64,000 nucleotides of DNA from the NCBI RefSeq assembly GCF_036324505.1, contig NC_086368.1, positions 20,810,878 to 20,874,877 of the forward strand. Direction: 5' to 3'. The translations under genes and the position numbers were made by a program. Below the pieces are notes generated by a model. It did not search any database. It was given only the letters and a program-made list of their open reading frames with translations, and was not told the origin of the DNA. The stretch comes from Eleginops maclovinus. Taxonomy: Eukaryota; Chordata; Actinopteri; Perciformes; Eleginopidae. Every line of letters starts with the position of its first letter. The first letter of the stretch is position 1. Below, piece after piece: positions 1 to 51,141 of the stretch.

Positions 1-483
1 GACAACATGTCCTTAATGATCCTCATCGCTCTCCGTTTGACCAAATGAAACAGTATGTGGTTTTAAGGGATGATTTAGCATCTTCGCCTTCTGCATTTGT
101 AGACGTGCAACCTCCTCCTAAATGAGCCAGTTTGTTATCTATAACTAAAAAAGAATAGAATATTATGCTGCAGAAAAGAGAGCCGGAGGAAAAAAAGAAC
201 TGGGCTGATAAGTCCTATACAGCCAGTAAAAAAAAGAGCCATAAATACAGGAACAACACCAGGATCTCACTCTATCTCCAGTGTAATCCAAAAGAGGATA
301 AAGACTCCGCTCTTTTTGTTGTATGTATGAAACTGTGTGTGGGAGAGGAGGGTGCTGGCACAATGCAGTCACAGGGTCTTTCAGATATGAATGCGTTTGT
401 TTTACTGTACGGTTTCCACCCCAGGATCCTCAAGACTCATTGATCCTGTCAAAATGTGGCGGGTGGAGGGGTGTGGCGGGCCT
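1..483 (-). other. srpk1: srpk1 3' UTR (incomplete)
   Basis: This stretch lies directly downstream of the srpk1 stop codon on the minus strand. No reading frame here resembles a known protein, and I see no clear AATAAA on the minus strand, so the poly(A) site is probably beyond the left edge of the window. The assignment rests only on position. Confidence 0.55.
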
Positions 484-20803
<20,320 letters not shown>

Positions 20804-21000
20804 GCTGCTAACCAGTCAGGAGATACGCTGCGTTCACGAACTGTTGGAAATGCCGAAACTAAAGTGCGCAAAAAGGAACGACCAAACAGAGCTGGGCTGT
20901 AGGGGGCGGAGTGTAAAGAAAAGGACTGTCAATATCTGTTTTGGTTGTATGTGGTATCCTTCGGTGATTCATTTAAACATTTATCACATCAATTTAGAAA
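20804..21000 (-). promoter_or_regulatory. srpk1: srpk1 main promoter and 5' UTR region
   Basis: This lies immediately upstream of the MERK start codon on the minus strand. A GC-box-like GGGGGCGGAG sits at about 20911-20920 on the plus strand. No TATA box is evident, as expected for a housekeeping kinase. The transcription start cannot be fixed from sequence. Confidence 0.45.
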
Positions 21001-22094
21001 AGTTTTCTTATATATATTTATTTTTAATGCCAGCACAGCAAAGACGTGCATGGTCAGATATACCTGTCAAGGAGCCCCAGGGCTTTCAAGTTCCCATCCG
21101 GTGTAAGCTAAGTTCTCTCTTTTGGAATGATAGAATGTTTTTGTTTGTGCTACTCCAATTAAACAAAATTGTATTGAATATATGCACACTGTGACCACAA
21201 TATACACCTGAGTAGTTAATATATTAACACTTCATTGTGAGAGAGGGCTGCAAATTGTTTGTTTTTCTACTTTAATATTGCAAAGTCCCAAAATAAATTG
21301 GCAAACACTCAAATTAGGTTTCATCTTAATTGCAATCAGGCTCTCTAGGGATTCAATTTCAATGGCTAGTACAGGAACATTTTCTCTTTCTGTTGCATTG
21401 CAAGATTTAGTACTTCAATGTTACCCAAAGCTGGTAAAGTAAGTCCATGAAATTGCTCAGTACTGTCAGTTCCACAGAACAATTACATTTGACAAACAAT
21501 AGCCACAATAGGCTCCTACCAGGCCAAGGCAAGATAAGAAACATTTCTTATTTCTTCCGAACGTCACATAGTTGTGCTTTGCGACACACGCCTCAAAATC
21601 AGCCATTGGTCTGTAAGGAGCATCCTTTACATAATACAGTCTAATGGAGCATCGCATTGTGAAAGACTCAATATAATTCCTCAGAACTAAATCAGAACTT
21701 GAGTTATGTTCACCTGTTAAATTCAAAATGACTTTCCTTAACACTTTATTCACCCTTTCACTGGCTGGAAACACAAACACATTATTCTGTTATTCTTGCA
21801 TTAGTTAAGGATTTATGTGAGGACGGGGATTCTGACTGTGTTTGCATGCATTCAAGTAGCCATACTTGTGTGTATATTGTTTCATTCAGTTTTTTCCTTA
21901 AACGTTTTATTTGGATTATAAATTCTTCAACTCTGTATTACCTGTATTATCCTTCCCTACATGTTTTATCATATTACACTTTGGCAGAAGTTTTGCTGTT
22001 CTTGAGCTGCATTGCCACCCAGTGGTGGCATACTGACCACTAAAACTTAACACAATATACTGTACACTGTTACAAGTTTGAAAAATAGTAGCCT
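21001..22094. other. Intergenic, srpk1 promoter side to mapk14 3' end
   Basis: No coding evidence. In mammals SLC26A8 lies between SRPK1 and MAPK14; no sulfate-transporter exon is visible here. Confidence 0.55.
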
Positions 22095-24015
22095 TTATTT
22101 TCTAATGGTGGTATTTACAGGTGGCGTGCTGTGTTGGTACATGTGATGAAGCATATAGTAATAAAAAGATATGAACACATCTCAGGCAAAGAAAAAAAAC
22201 CGTTTACCAAATTAACTACTGATAATTGAATATGGAACAAGATAAATATCCTATCTAATGTAGTTTTAAAACTACAAAGAACGAGGCTTCAGCTTTGCCC
22301 TTCAGCATCCAGTGAGTAAACGTACACTCTGTCTTACAAACATGTGCCTTGCTAAATTATTCAAATGAATGACAAATACAATTCTAGCATTGCTAGAAAA
22401 ACAATCAATATTACAAGAATCACAGAATAACATCACATCTTGATTTAACACACAAAGAATAAAATAATATTAAGAAAAAAGCTACAAGAAAACCACCAGT
22501 TACAAATGAAATTGTGAAGACACGGATGTTTGGTTGACATTAGCCAGAGTAACTGTGGATATAGCCTGTATCTCATAAGGATTCCTAAAATAGTTCACAT
22601 AGAAATAATATTTTGTCAATGTTTGTAGTACACTTCAGAACAAGGAGTATACTGTTTAGTGGTTTTGGCGACAATACAAAATCATGTAATGCATAGTTTT
22701 GCTGTTATGTTTTATGTTGAATTTCTTTTTCAAAATAGGATTCCTTTGGAGGGCAGTACCTCAGCGAACACAATAATATAAATACATGTTAGAGAACTGC
22801 TAGAATATCTGCAACGTTGTAATAATGATTTTGGCTCTGATACACAAGCTGTAACGGCAGTCACCACGGCTTAACAGATGTTTGAGATCATTGACGATAC
22901 ATTTGGTTTCTGAAACAGTATGCTTTCCATAAATAATAAAAGAACCTTAAAATCTGACAAATAATATTCTCTTTTACATCGATATACAAACATAACAAAA
23001 GATCATAAATACAGGGTGAACTGGTGCCCCGAACATTCAATAAACATTAATAGTACTGTTTTGTAAATGCAATATGATTAAAGTACATTGTCAGTTGGTG
23101 TTGTGGTGGGAAAAAAACACATTTCAAAAAACTAACAAGCCAATTTTGGCTTTTCATGCGAAAGTGTAGGTTGTTATAATGTGGACTGTAAAATTCTTCT
23201 GAAAGAGCAGAAAAGAAGTGCTTGAAGAAAAATTGATATGGAGAGAATAGAAGAAAATAAACTAATGTTAGGTAGAAAGAGATGGACACATAAGCCATGT
23301 TTCCCAACACTACAAACTCAAATTTTGGTTAAAAAAGAGTCACCGTAAACCTTAAAATCCAACAATAAGAAATATGAAGCTTTGAATTTGTCAAGTAGAG
23401 GTACATTTTTTATATTTTAGCCTATCATATACATACTTGTACTAAATGACATACTGAATATTTTAATATACTATTTTAGGCTAAACTCTAGTAATAAAAA
23501 TCATACTTTCAAAGGGTTCAGCCAAGTGTGACTCAGCAATTATGTCTATTATAGAAATAGGGTAACTATTTTGTCTAAATTAACTCATATACAAATACTG
23601 TTTGTCATATTTACACAATTCTCTATTATGATAGAAATATCGGGGGGGGTTTTAAGTGTGGGGGAAAGACAAACTTTAGACACATTCCAGTATGAACGGT
23701 TTCTATCAAACTTCTTTCTTATAATATTAATTACTGCTGAGTGGTCAATGTTTTATAAAATACATAGGAGTTACATTCCTCCAAGTTACTGACATTGTTT
23801 GTAGTTTTCTGAATCAAAGAGGGGATCAATATTAACAATAAATGACTAAGGTAAAAACTCACAAAAAATATAAGAAGAAATTAAAGTCTGCCTCAGCGCC
23901 TCGGGATTCAGAGTAACAGAAACAGCAAAGTAGGGGACTCAAGGAACAGGATGTGGAGTTTTGTCCCTGATAAAACAACATCCCCTGGAGATGAATGACG
24001 GCAGGCACTTGAATG

Positions 24016-24071
<56 letters not shown>

Positions 24072-24172
24072 GTAAGAAAGTCATGGATAGTCACAAGAGA
24101 CTCATAGTCCTCAAAGAGTGTTTCTTGGAAAACAAAATATGGAAGTAAAAAGGTGCCTCCTCTTTATCCAGC
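22095..24172 (-). other. mapk14: Probable mapk14 3' UTR
   Basis: AT-rich sequence downstream of the mapk14 stop without coding potential. A minus-strand AATAAA is present at about 22095-22100 and is a plausible poly(A) signal, but the true end is not fixed. A (GT)n run at 24018-24066 begins about 107 bases past the stop, so it reads as (CA)n in the mRNA. Confidence 0.45.
24018..24066. repeat. (GT)n microsatellite in mapk14 3' UTR
   Basis: About 24 GT units within the predicted 3' UTR. Confidence 0.95.
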
Positions 24173-41760
<17,588 letters not shown>

Positions 41761-43984
41761 TATCCCTGTTAAGGACATTATTGGGAAACTCCCTCTATTG
41801 AATATATCTAACCTTTTTAAAATATACAGAAGATAAAATGACGTTGAGCAAATATAATTACATCAGTGTTCAGAGGAATATATGTGACTGGATTCTAATC
41901 ATGTCTTCATCAAACAATTGAGCATTAATGCATACAAATTAACAATACATAAATACATAAAATAATAAACATTTCTTCTAATATTAACCCCCATTAACTA
42001 TTTATTTTACAATAAAGTAAAAGTGAATTTTAAGATGCTTTTGCAGTTGCCTATGTGTAACATGTGCGTCTGAGTTGTTTATAGGAATATATCATGTCAT
42101 GACAAAACAATGACAATGATGACACACCACTAAGATTCTTTAATACAAAAATAAAGCAATATCTATGACTATATAAGATAATTAATAGTACTAGTGCTAG
42201 ACATACTCATCCATTTATTTTTGGCTCACCCCAAAATGGTAAAGCGAAGTCATTTATTTATAACCTGCATAATTAGCTGAGTGGTTTATTTGTAAGCATT
42301 ATTGTTAATGTGAATGATCACAACTGTACTTTCTCTAGTGTGACATTAAAATATGTAGGAAATCATTCAACTCTAAACAATGACATTGAACATTTCAAGT
42401 TAAAGCTTCAATATATGACAATTTCCAAAGCACTAAGGTTACTGGAATTATAAATCTGCTGGCAGCAGGTTGTCCTCAGACAAAAATAGCTTGTGACAAA
42501 AGCCACAGGGTTGATTGGGTGGGTTGGGAGACACTGCATACCTAATGTTTCAATTTTTTTTTAGTATTATGTTGGATTTATACGAGACAACTCAATCTGA
42601 GGTTGAACTATTGAACATGAAGTCAATGCTAATAGATGTCTTTAAAAACAACTAAATTAGTGACCATGAAAGACTCAAACTTAATGTGACATGACAGTTT
42701 ATCAGCAGAGACGGAAGAAATCATTTGGGATGAATTGCAATAATCCAAAGTAAAAATCTGAAGCAGGTCTATCTACTGTAAATACAAATCGACTCAAGTC
42801 TGTAGTTCCGGTCAAGCTGGCTCAACTATTAGCCAAAAAGGTGAGAACAAACAAACATTATAACACACAATTGATTTAAATCAATAAATCATTTAAAACT
42901 TCCTGAATGTCACTTGAGATTTGTTTTGTCTAATAAAAATAAAAACACACACAGAAATTGTCTGATTAATTTTTACTCAAAATTGCATCCCCTCCAAAAA
43001 CAGTTGAATCTTTAAAAATATAAAATAAGGTGGCATAATGAAACTCAGAATAAAATGTATGTAATTAAGAGGGCACAAGAAGCACCATCTCTATTTGGCA
43101 TTGCATTTACATCTCCATAAATCTGATAACTTTCCAATTTCACAATATTGTTATAAGCCTCTTTCAGAGTTATGCTTGTCTCTGTGATACTCTACAGTGT
43201 GTTCTTGGAGTCCTACATATCTTACAGTTTCATTTCTTTACATTTTAAACATGTAATCTAGTAATAGGTAAAAGTAAATATAACATACACCTGTGCAAAA
43301 TGTGTATTTCAAACCTAAAACAAAGCTTAAAAGATGCCAGCAATGTTGAGAAAAAGCAACAGATTCAAAACAAGAAAGTAAAATATAGTGTGTACCCAAG
43401 AACGTCTTTATATATTAGTTTTGTTTATGTTCCCCTCCACCCTTGACACTACAGGTGACACAGAAAATAAAACAGCACAGATGGGAGCAAGCACAATTGA
43501 TCATTTTCAATTAATCTCTGGCAAATCTCTATTGGTCATATCTTTTTCCAAAGTATATACAGCTAGACCCATTTTAGGTTGTATACAGGTATAACATATA
43601 ATGCACACAATGCCCTTCAATTTTCTGCATCCTTCAGTATAAATATTCATGGGGTGTGGATGGAGACAACCAACAGCGTTACCCAACAATGAATGATACA
43701 AAGGGACCCAACTGGCTCTCTCCTCTGTGACACCTGTGGAGTAGATTCCGGATGCCCTTCATGTCTGTACTGCACACACATTATCGAGGGAGCGGTTATG
43801 TACCCAGTCACCAGAAGGGGGCAGCACTAGCTAGTCTTTCCCTTGGGGTCAACATGGCCAAGGGGTTTTCATGGCCATGTAATCCAAAAGGTGTCACCCA
43901 ACAAGGATTAGCACATGGCCACAGCGATGAGTCCATCCCCAGCCTGCACCCGTCCTGTGTCCTTTCCAGTTCAGTCAGTCTGTA
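41761..43984 (-). other. Intergenic plus tmem167b 3' UTR
   Basis: AT-rich, without coding potential. Its right part, next to the tmem167b stop, is presumably that gene's 3' UTR. The polyadenylation site cannot be assigned because several weak candidates exist. Confidence 0.45.
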
Positions 43985-45644
43985 TCATTTCAAGAAGACA
44001 ATGTAGAAAGCCATGGTCAAACACGAAATCGCCACAGCAATATGCAGCCGCGTCCCGATTATCGCAGCTGAAAAGAGAGATGGAGGAAAATTACATGTAA
44101 ACTTTGAACATACAGAACCAGTACAACATAGCTTGCCATGAAAACATGTTAACCTCTCTGATGAGGAGTAATCATAAGCGACGTGAGTATTGTAGAGAAA
44201 GACAAGAGTTGAACATTGCACTGCCGTCAGTAAATATTTGGGCAGTAACACATTTTCGGTTGTTTTTACTACATACGACAGAACACTACATTTAAAATGA
44301 AACGATGACATTGAGATTAGAGGGCTTTTGCCTCTACATATATAGGGCTTTACACTGTACAATAAAACTCTCAAAATACATGAATAGAGCTTGGTTTTAA
44401 AAAATCTAAAAAGTAGCAAGGGAAGACTGAGATACAGTTTCACACTAAGCTAGTATGCTAACGAGAATAAAAAATCCAAACAACACTATCTTTTCTTTCT
44501 AAATTTCATTTTGATACAACCACTTGTTAAAGATCACCTCTCATGGGACATTTTGTTTAAAAAGCACAGGTACAGTATGTGTTGAATCAGCAAATGTGAA
44601 TTAAATATATCCCTACCTTTGTAGAAGACGCCCCAAACTCCTTTCTTCTCTGATAGCAGCCAGCTGTTGATGCGAGGCACCTTTTTGAGATATGCACAAG
44701 TGCAGATGAGCAGTAGCCCAAACACCAGGATACCATCGAGGGAGTACGCTAGGAAAGAAGGGGAAGGTAAAATCACACAGAATCAGAATAAAGTTTATCG
44801 CCAGGTAGGTTTAAACAGGGAATTTGATTTGGTGTCTGGTGGTGCAGGTAAGACATTCTGTCTACCTGCCAGTTAGCTGAAAGCATTAGCTATTAAAGTT
44901 AATCAGACAGTACAAAATTAAATCTGATAGCTGGTAAATATTTAACAGTCTATACAAATATTCACAGTTTATTTTAATAGTTGTAATGATGATAAGTAAT
45001 AGATGTATCTTCACAGCTCTTTCTTAATGGCTTGGAATGTAATTCACTTAATTTATAATAATATATAATATAATATAATAATAATCCTCTTTGTAATAAG
45101 AGCCAGACTGTTGGCGGCCTAACTATTTAAAATGATAAAAAGAGTATCATTACAAACCCTGTATTGTTATCGATTAACAACCTGTGTTGTTGCCTCAGTT
45201 TCTTGCTTGCAATTGCAGCAACAATAAAAAACGTTCTCGTGCACCCACATCAGAGGTGGACGAGAACAGAAGATAGTGGATATTTCAAACATGGTAATAG
45301 GTTTTCTTGCAGTTTTACGATTATTGTTGTGGTCTAGCTATCAGGACCTTAGCATTAGCAACCAAACCCATCCGTGAGTCAAAGCTAAGAAAACTTGTAG
45401 CTTAAAAAAACACAGTGTTCCCAATATAAAATGTCTTGGGACGCTAGGAATCATCTCGGATTGTAATACGGCGCAATGAATCTGTTATTGTCAGACACAA
45501 GTAATATATTCTGTACATAATAACAGTGTTGCTGCCCAGGGCCACGTCTACAGCTAACCTAGCTTCCAAGTTAGCATACCGTCCAATAAGTAGCTAGCAT
45601 AACTTCTTAGCTAGTTACACCACCGTAAACCTACCATTTGTCAT
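43985..45644 (-). CDS. tmem167b: Transmembrane protein 167B (Kish-B), complete
   Basis: A small Golgi/secretory-pathway membrane protein of the Kish family, whose members are linked to constitutive secretion; the molecular activity is unclear. Three coding exons (minus order): 45635-45644 (MTN plus one base), 44617-44748, 43985-44067. Phases agree and give 74 residues, the usual length. The protein reads [20 protein letters not shown] (first membrane segment), then a basic, tryptophan-containing loop ([12 protein letters not shown]), then a second membrane segment ([20 protein letters not shown]) running to the C-terminus. Both donors are GTAGG-type. It stands alone between mapk14 and b3galt6, all three on the same strand. 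Kish-A (tmem167a) is the alternative; the [12 protein letters not shown] region and length fit 167B. Confidence 0.93.
44765..44872. repeat. Possible dispersed retroelement fragment
   Basis: CAGAATCAGAATAAAGTTTA followed by TCGCCAGGTAGG and a GGTGTCTGGTGGTGCAG phrase resembles the reverse complement of a fish LINE or SINE tail. It sits in tmem167b intron 1. The classification is tentative. Confidence 0.35.
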
Positions 45645-45790
45645 GATGGCAGTTTGCTCTTTGATAGTTTATTATGACTGATTCTTCATTTAAATTAGCA
45701 ATCCATTATGTAATGTAAGTTATAGAAATAATGCAGTCTACTTCGCTTCGCAGTCAGTCAATTGACATTTCCGGTTTCAGTGGCTTACTC
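45645..45790 (-). promoter_or_regulatory. tmem167b: tmem167b promoter region
   Basis: Upstream of the start codon on the minus strand, TTTCCGG at about 45768-45774 (plus orientation) forms an ETS-family core, common in housekeeping promoters. The start site is not defined. Confidence 0.35.
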
Positions 45791-45992
45791 GTTCTTCTTG
45801 TTTTATGATTGTTGTTGTCGAGCTAGCATTACTGCCATCTATTGGAATACATGAGTTATAGCTCCCAGAGGCACAACCTGGCATTGAAATATATTAATCA
45901 TTCACGTAATTACATTCAACAACATGCACATGTTTCAATTCATCTCCATTTATACAGTAGCTTATACTTCAGTGTACAGAATTAATAACACA

Positions 45993-46074
45993 TATATATA
46001 TATATATATATATACACACGAAATAGGCAATATTTGCATCATATATATATAATACAAATATTGCCTATTTCGTG
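45993..46074. repeat. (AT)n and perfect 20-bp inverted repeat
   Basis: An (AT) run at about 45993-46012 is followed by CACGAAATAGGCAATATTTG (46017-46036). After an 18-base AT-rich loop comes its exact reverse complement (46055-46074). It can fold as a hairpin or cruciform. It lies between tmem167b and b3galt6. Confidence 0.9.
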
Positions 46075-48500
46075 CATTAACACAACCAAAATATCAAAAC
46101 AGACAAGTATTAACCTCAGTCTCAGCCAGGGCAAGAAGCTTCTGAAATAAGTGAGCAAATCACTTTTTGTGTAAAACATTAAGCATCAAACCTATAAAAT
46201 TCAGTCATGTTTCAGTAAATATCCATACGTTTGCATGTGTATTGCCTATGAAATGTCCTAACCTTGGACTTCTGTTCATATGAACTGAATCTAGTTTTTT
46301 TCACTTCAATATCTTTAATATAGACCTACATAAATATTAGTACATTTGATTTATTTTCACTTGTTTACGACAGCACATATAGCATTTGAAAGAATCACTG
46401 CTATTTTTGGAACATCCTCTTACCATTATCATCTGCACAAACTTAATCCCTTCATTTCTATTTCATGTGTTGTTGCCGGGCTGAAATAGTCACTGACTCT
46501 GTGAGCCACATGTTTTCTGTGCAGTTGTTGCTAAACTGACCTGATTTTAACCTAGGAGCATTAAAATAACTTTTATGGTGCATTATCCTAATACCTGGAT
46601 TACATTATCCTAATCCCGGCATGTATTGTTTCAAAAGGAGACCAACATTTCTCTCATGGAGGGAACAAGGCTGGAAGGAAGTGGGTTTATGTTATTTTGT
46701 CATATTGATTCAAAAACATTTAATCAAGTTATATTGGTAGCAATGCCCCTCTTGTAAAGAATCTTAAAACATGTATGCATTTTTATCTGTAACAGATCTT
46801 TTCCACAATATAAAAGAAAAGACAAGAAACAGTTTGACAATGTTTAATTAAACATCCAGGGAGGCCGGCCATGTACGTAAAACAAACACTTAAACTGAAT
46901 CTGCTTGTGACAACTGTGAGAAATGATTCATTGTTCACAAAGTTAAACAAGCTGCCATAAGAAAAAGAGCTTGGACATATCTCTTTTTGCAGTATTCCTC
47001 AGCTGTCGGGGCTCCAATACATCATAACCTTTATACACTGCACACATTTCACAAGGTTCAATATACAGCTAATGACATTGCAGGGTAGGTTCAGGTTAAA
47101 GATGTTCACATCAGACACGGGAACAAGTCATTTTTGAATAATGACTTATGGACTTAAAAATTAGGTTCTGAATCTGTGGTGCCCTGCAAACAAACATTTA
47201 CATAACTTGATCTCAGCACAGTAAACGTAATGATCTTAACTTTTTAAAGTGTGACTGTTGCCTTGTATTAGTAAATATCCTCACATAGGCTCCAGTGTAG
47301 TGTATATAAAGGCCTGCTGAATAAAACCCATTCTTTGCATCTCCATCTCCTTGTCATACCGATGATTTTCATCAATAGTTTCCATTTAAAGAGTAAACAT
47401 CTCTTGTCAAATAATTCTATACATTTTTTTTTTTATTATACATGATCCCGTCCCCCAACATTTTATAAATAAAAATTCCGCTCAAAAGCAGCAGCCACCA
47501 CCACCACTGTGCTTTTGAAGTCAGCACCAGTGTGTTGTGTTGGCTGCAGAATAAATTAACAATAAATAAAAAACACAAGAAAACATGTAGACATCATGGC
47601 AAGGTAAGATTCTCCCATCTGCGTTTCCCTGTACTATCTACTACACTGAAATTACTCAAAAACATATCTCATAGTGTTGGAAAAGCTACAACAAGAAATA
47701 CTGCAGAAGAAGCAGACTGAGGAGAGAAATAGGCAACCAACGTGGAAAAGAGGCGGTAAGGAAAGCTCTGACATAAGCATGGGGCCAAAAACAAGGCTAA
47801 ATGAGCAATCTTGTAGAAAAGAACAAAAGGCTGAAGTTGGCTTCCTGTTCGAGAGTTATTGGGTTATATTTTTCAGTCAATTCCCCATCGTTACATCACT
47901 GCAAGTTGTGGAACTGGTGGTATAGGTCATGCTAAAAGCTTTAACAGTGTATCAACTATGTTCCATTGGCGAAAACAGTACAAAACAACAAAGAGCTGCT
48001 CTCAATCTATATTTTAAATCAGAATGAGATAAAAACAATTTCTATACTCAAGTAATACAGGGACTGCTTAAAGCCACTTTTGACATTTCAAACATGGACT
48101 AAAAATGTCATTGCTTTTGCTACACAGACCAAGTCTAGCTCAAAAAACACTCTACCTAAATTTGTCACACCTGTTCTTACTGACTGAAAACTCTCAACAC
48201 TGTTTGAAACCTTACACAAATTGGTGGAAATCGCAAAAAAATTAGCTAGGCTTCATTTAATGTGGTAAACATTATAAATAAGCAGTGAAATTGCCCTTGA
48301 GATTCCTTCTTGCAATTGGTAGATAAGGGTACATTAAATCTAGAATTGGTGTTCTATCAACATCAAGACATTAACAATGTTGTTTGGAACCTGTTACTTA
48401 AATGTAAACAGAGAATTGGTTAAAAAACATGATTTATTTTCTTTTTCCTGAATATTCAAATGAGAAGCCAACTTCAGGACCTTAAAAAAAAGCACAAAAA
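46075..48500 (-). other. Intergenic plus b3galt6 3' UTR
   Basis: No coding evidence. A minus-strand AATAAA at 48433-48438 lies about 65 bases past the b3galt6 stop and could be a proximal polyadenylation signal; others farther down are possible. Confidence 0.5.
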
Positions 48501-49520
48501 TTAAGGAATGCCATCCTTTCTCTGGCAGCACTGTGAGGGTGGCACGCTCCAGTCATACACATAGGACAGTCGCAGTTTGACTTCCTCCTTGCAGAGCCTG
48601 CCGTCACGCTGCAGAGTCTGGTGTTTTTCCAACATGTCCTCCAAGCTCTGCTTATGTGTCACCAAGTATTTGTTGTTGCAACCACGCGATTTATACTCTG
48701 TGTCAAAGCGTGGGTCATGCGTCCGCCGAACATCCACTGGTGCCAGCCAGGCGCCCAGGGACACATCCTCACTCTGCCATGTCTTAAAGTAGCCCCCATT
48801 AAGGTGCACATAACGTACCAAGTCAGCCGACAGGATGTAGCCTCCACCCAGTGCGTATGGCAGGTAGTAGTCACACAGCTCCCAAAAGCTTTCCCGCCAC
48901 TTCCCAGCAGTTTTCACTCGCCCTCTCCCTGAGAAAAAGCCCCAATATAACCTGTTGGGCTCTTTCCCTTTCAGCTCCTCCTTAAGGAGGTCCAAGCGAG
49001 CAAATGTATCGTCATCTGCTTTGAGGACAAACTTAAACTCCACATTCTGGTCCAGCCAGGAGTACATGTGCAGCAGCTTAAGTGTTAAGTTCTCATATGA
49101 ATCTCGCAATTCAGGCAGAAGGAGCAAGTCTTTGTGCCGCCCTTGCTCTGTGTTAAGGTTCTGAAGGTCCTCGCTTGGAAGCCCCTGGGTTCCCACCACA
49201 AACTTGGCAAGCACATCAGAGTCCCGCTTTGCTAGCCAGGTGCTGCGGATGATGCTCCTCCGCTCTGTGTACTTAGGTCCAGTCGTGATGAGGACCACGA
49301 GAAATGCAGATAAGTGTTTGGATGTCGAAGTGGGGTAATACTGCTCTGGACGGGATTCTAAAGCATTGGCACGAGGGGCCAGGCCTGGAGGATCCTGGTG
49401 TCCCTGTTTCAGGGTTTCTGAGGTACATTTCGCCAAGAAGACCAGCACTACGGCAAAGCTGCACACAGTGCCGATGACCAAGGCTGTCTTGTGGCGGCAC
49501 AGCAGACGTATCAGGTTCAT
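48501..49520 (-). CDS. b3galt6: Beta-1,3-galactosyltransferase 6, single coding exon
   Basis: Golgi galactosyltransferase II, which adds the third sugar (second galactose) of the glycosaminoglycan linkage tetrasaccharide on proteoglycan core proteins. 339 residues; human has 329. Type II topology: a short basic cytoplasmic tail ([11 protein letters not shown]), then a membrane anchor at about residues 11-30 ([20 protein letters not shown]), a stem, then a GT31 catalytic domain. Visible family motifs: [20 protein letters not shown] with D169-D171 as the metal-binding DxD-type motif, [21 protein letters not shown], and SEDVSLGAW near the catalytic end. The C-terminus is [20 protein letters not shown]. 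The coding region is intronless, as in mammals. A splice acceptor four bases upstream of the ATG (GACTCAG) indicates an upstream non-coding exon. Confidence 0.97.
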   Translation of the reverse strand: MNLIRLLCRHKTALVIGTVCSFAVVLVFLAKCTSETLKQGHQDPPGLAPRANALESRPEQYYPTSTSKHLSAFLVVLITTGPKYTERRSIIRSTWLAKRDSDVLAKFVVGTQGLPSEDLQNLNTEQGRHKDLLLLPELRDSYENLTLKLLHMYSWLDQNVEFKFVLKADDDTFARLDLLKEELKGKEPNRLYWGFFSGRGRVKTAGKWRESFWELCDYYLPYALGGGYILSADLVRYVHLNGGYFKTWQSEDVSLGAWLAPVDVRRTHDPRFDTEYKSRGCNNKYLVTHKQSLEDMLEKHQTLQRDGRLCKEEVKLRLSYVYDWSVPPSQCCQRKDGIP

Positions 49521-50013
49521 GGTGCTGAGTCAGGGGTAGAAAAACATAAAAGAAGTAAGCGTTAATGTAATTCAAAGTATCAGTTAATCACACAACACCA
49601 AAGGCTGACCATAGCCAAACGTTTAGTAAGTGCTATCAAAACCTTGTATTAGAGGCAGAAAGGTAATGAGCTAAGAGTTAGACATAAATGACTGCGTTTT
49701 TGCTTGTTTCTCAATTGACTGCTGTGTAAACATTACAGATGTAAACAAACATTTATGAACACAATCACATATGTGTTATGTTATCTAAAGATATATTAAC
49801 AAATGGCATTAAACACACCGTTGCCCCTTCAATTCCCGTGTTATAGAGTTAAGTATAGGTTTCCATTTCTGCATTTAGTAAATCTCAGCAGCATACTATA
49901 ATTTAGCACCGTCTGACTGCCAAATTTCCCGTTAGTAGTTGAACTTTTCGCTGCATACACATGTAACAGCAGTGTTATAAGCAGTAATACATTAAACAGG
50001 AAGCGTTAGTTAC

Positions 50014-50290
50014 CTTAGCTCCTTCAGTAGTACCAGTCCCGTGAACGATACAGCCACAGCGGCCCACAGATGGTTGTTTTTGCAGGGCTAACGTTAGCTA
50101 CCGAGACAAGACCCTCTGCGCACTTTCCGAACTCACTCCACTGAATGCAAACACACACAGGCTGCTCATATTGGGCTAACCCGGGGAAGCAAACTAAAAA
50201 GAGTTTAGAGGCGTCGGTGAGACAGGTTACAACAAGCAGGATAAATATTTCTCTGGCTGTGTTGAGTCCAGGTTGAGTCATGTATCGATG
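50014..50290 (-). other. b3galt6: b3galt6 non-coding 5' exon
   Basis: On the minus strand the segment ends GGAGCTAAG followed by donor GTAACT (exon end 50014). The matching acceptor TGACTCAG is at about 49525, so the mRNA would resume at 49524 with CACC and the ATG. The 5' boundary is approximate. Confidence 0.6.
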
Positions 50291-51141
50291 TATTCATTTT
50301 TTGTCTGTTTTAAGTTGTGTGGCAGTGACGAAGAGGAACCGGAAGTTAAGCCCCCCGTCAGAGGGGAAATAAAATAACACAAAATAAACTCTAATATGCC
50401 ATTTTTGTTTTGGTTTTATTTATATAATTGTTGTTTTGTTAATAGAATATATTAAATATAGTCTTAGAGAAAATGATGTAACTCCAACTCTGTGGACATG
50501 TTTGCCAAGATCTGATATGAACATTTAAAAAATATTATACATTTCAATAGGATAAAATGAGACCATTAATCTTCTGTCTGTTAATTATGTCATGCATAGT
50601 CAGAAAATCATTTGATAAAGGGTTAGCATTGTGTGGACAGCTGCTTACCAGAGCATGCGCAGTGTTTCCAGTGCTGCAGCATCAAGTTTGAGCCACTAGA
50701 CCGGATGCTATATGGTTTGCTTCAGAATAAAAGCATATAAGTAGACGTTTGCATTTTTGTAAATTAAAAATGACTTGTTAAGATAATAATAACTCTGCCA
50801 AATTGATTGATATGTTTTTTTTTCTTTGTATTTATTGCTAAAAGTAAATCATTCTCACGGTTACCCTCATGTTAAAACTGGGTGAGGATTTTATTTTGGA
50901 ATATGCAATCGGAAGTTGAATGTTTAACTGCCGGCGTGATGCTAATGATTTGCATTAACCATCAAAATGATGGCCTCATCGTAGTAAAATACTAGCATGT
51001 CGGCTGTATTTAATTTTACATTGAAGACGTCAACATAGCGGACCATGTAAGCTGTTAGTTTGACATATTTGTCCTTTAGAGAATATCTTTGTTACATTAC
51101 CTGACCGGCAGTTCTAGCTTGGACGAAGACAGTGGAAAGCA
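50291..51141. promoter_or_regulatory. Divergent b3galt6 and dnajc16 promoter interval
   Basis: About 850 bases separate the two head-to-head genes. A perfect ETS/GABP core CCGGAAGT is at 50339-50346, close to the inferred b3galt6 start, and CGGAAGT recurs near 50911. There is no clear TATA box. A shared bidirectional promoter is possible but unproven; the dnajc16 5' UTR occupies the right end. Confidence 0.45.

Noticed and set aside
50024..50281. 85-residue minus-strand frame upstream of b3galt6
   Set aside because: It coincides with the non-coding 5' exon and has no recognisable protein family.
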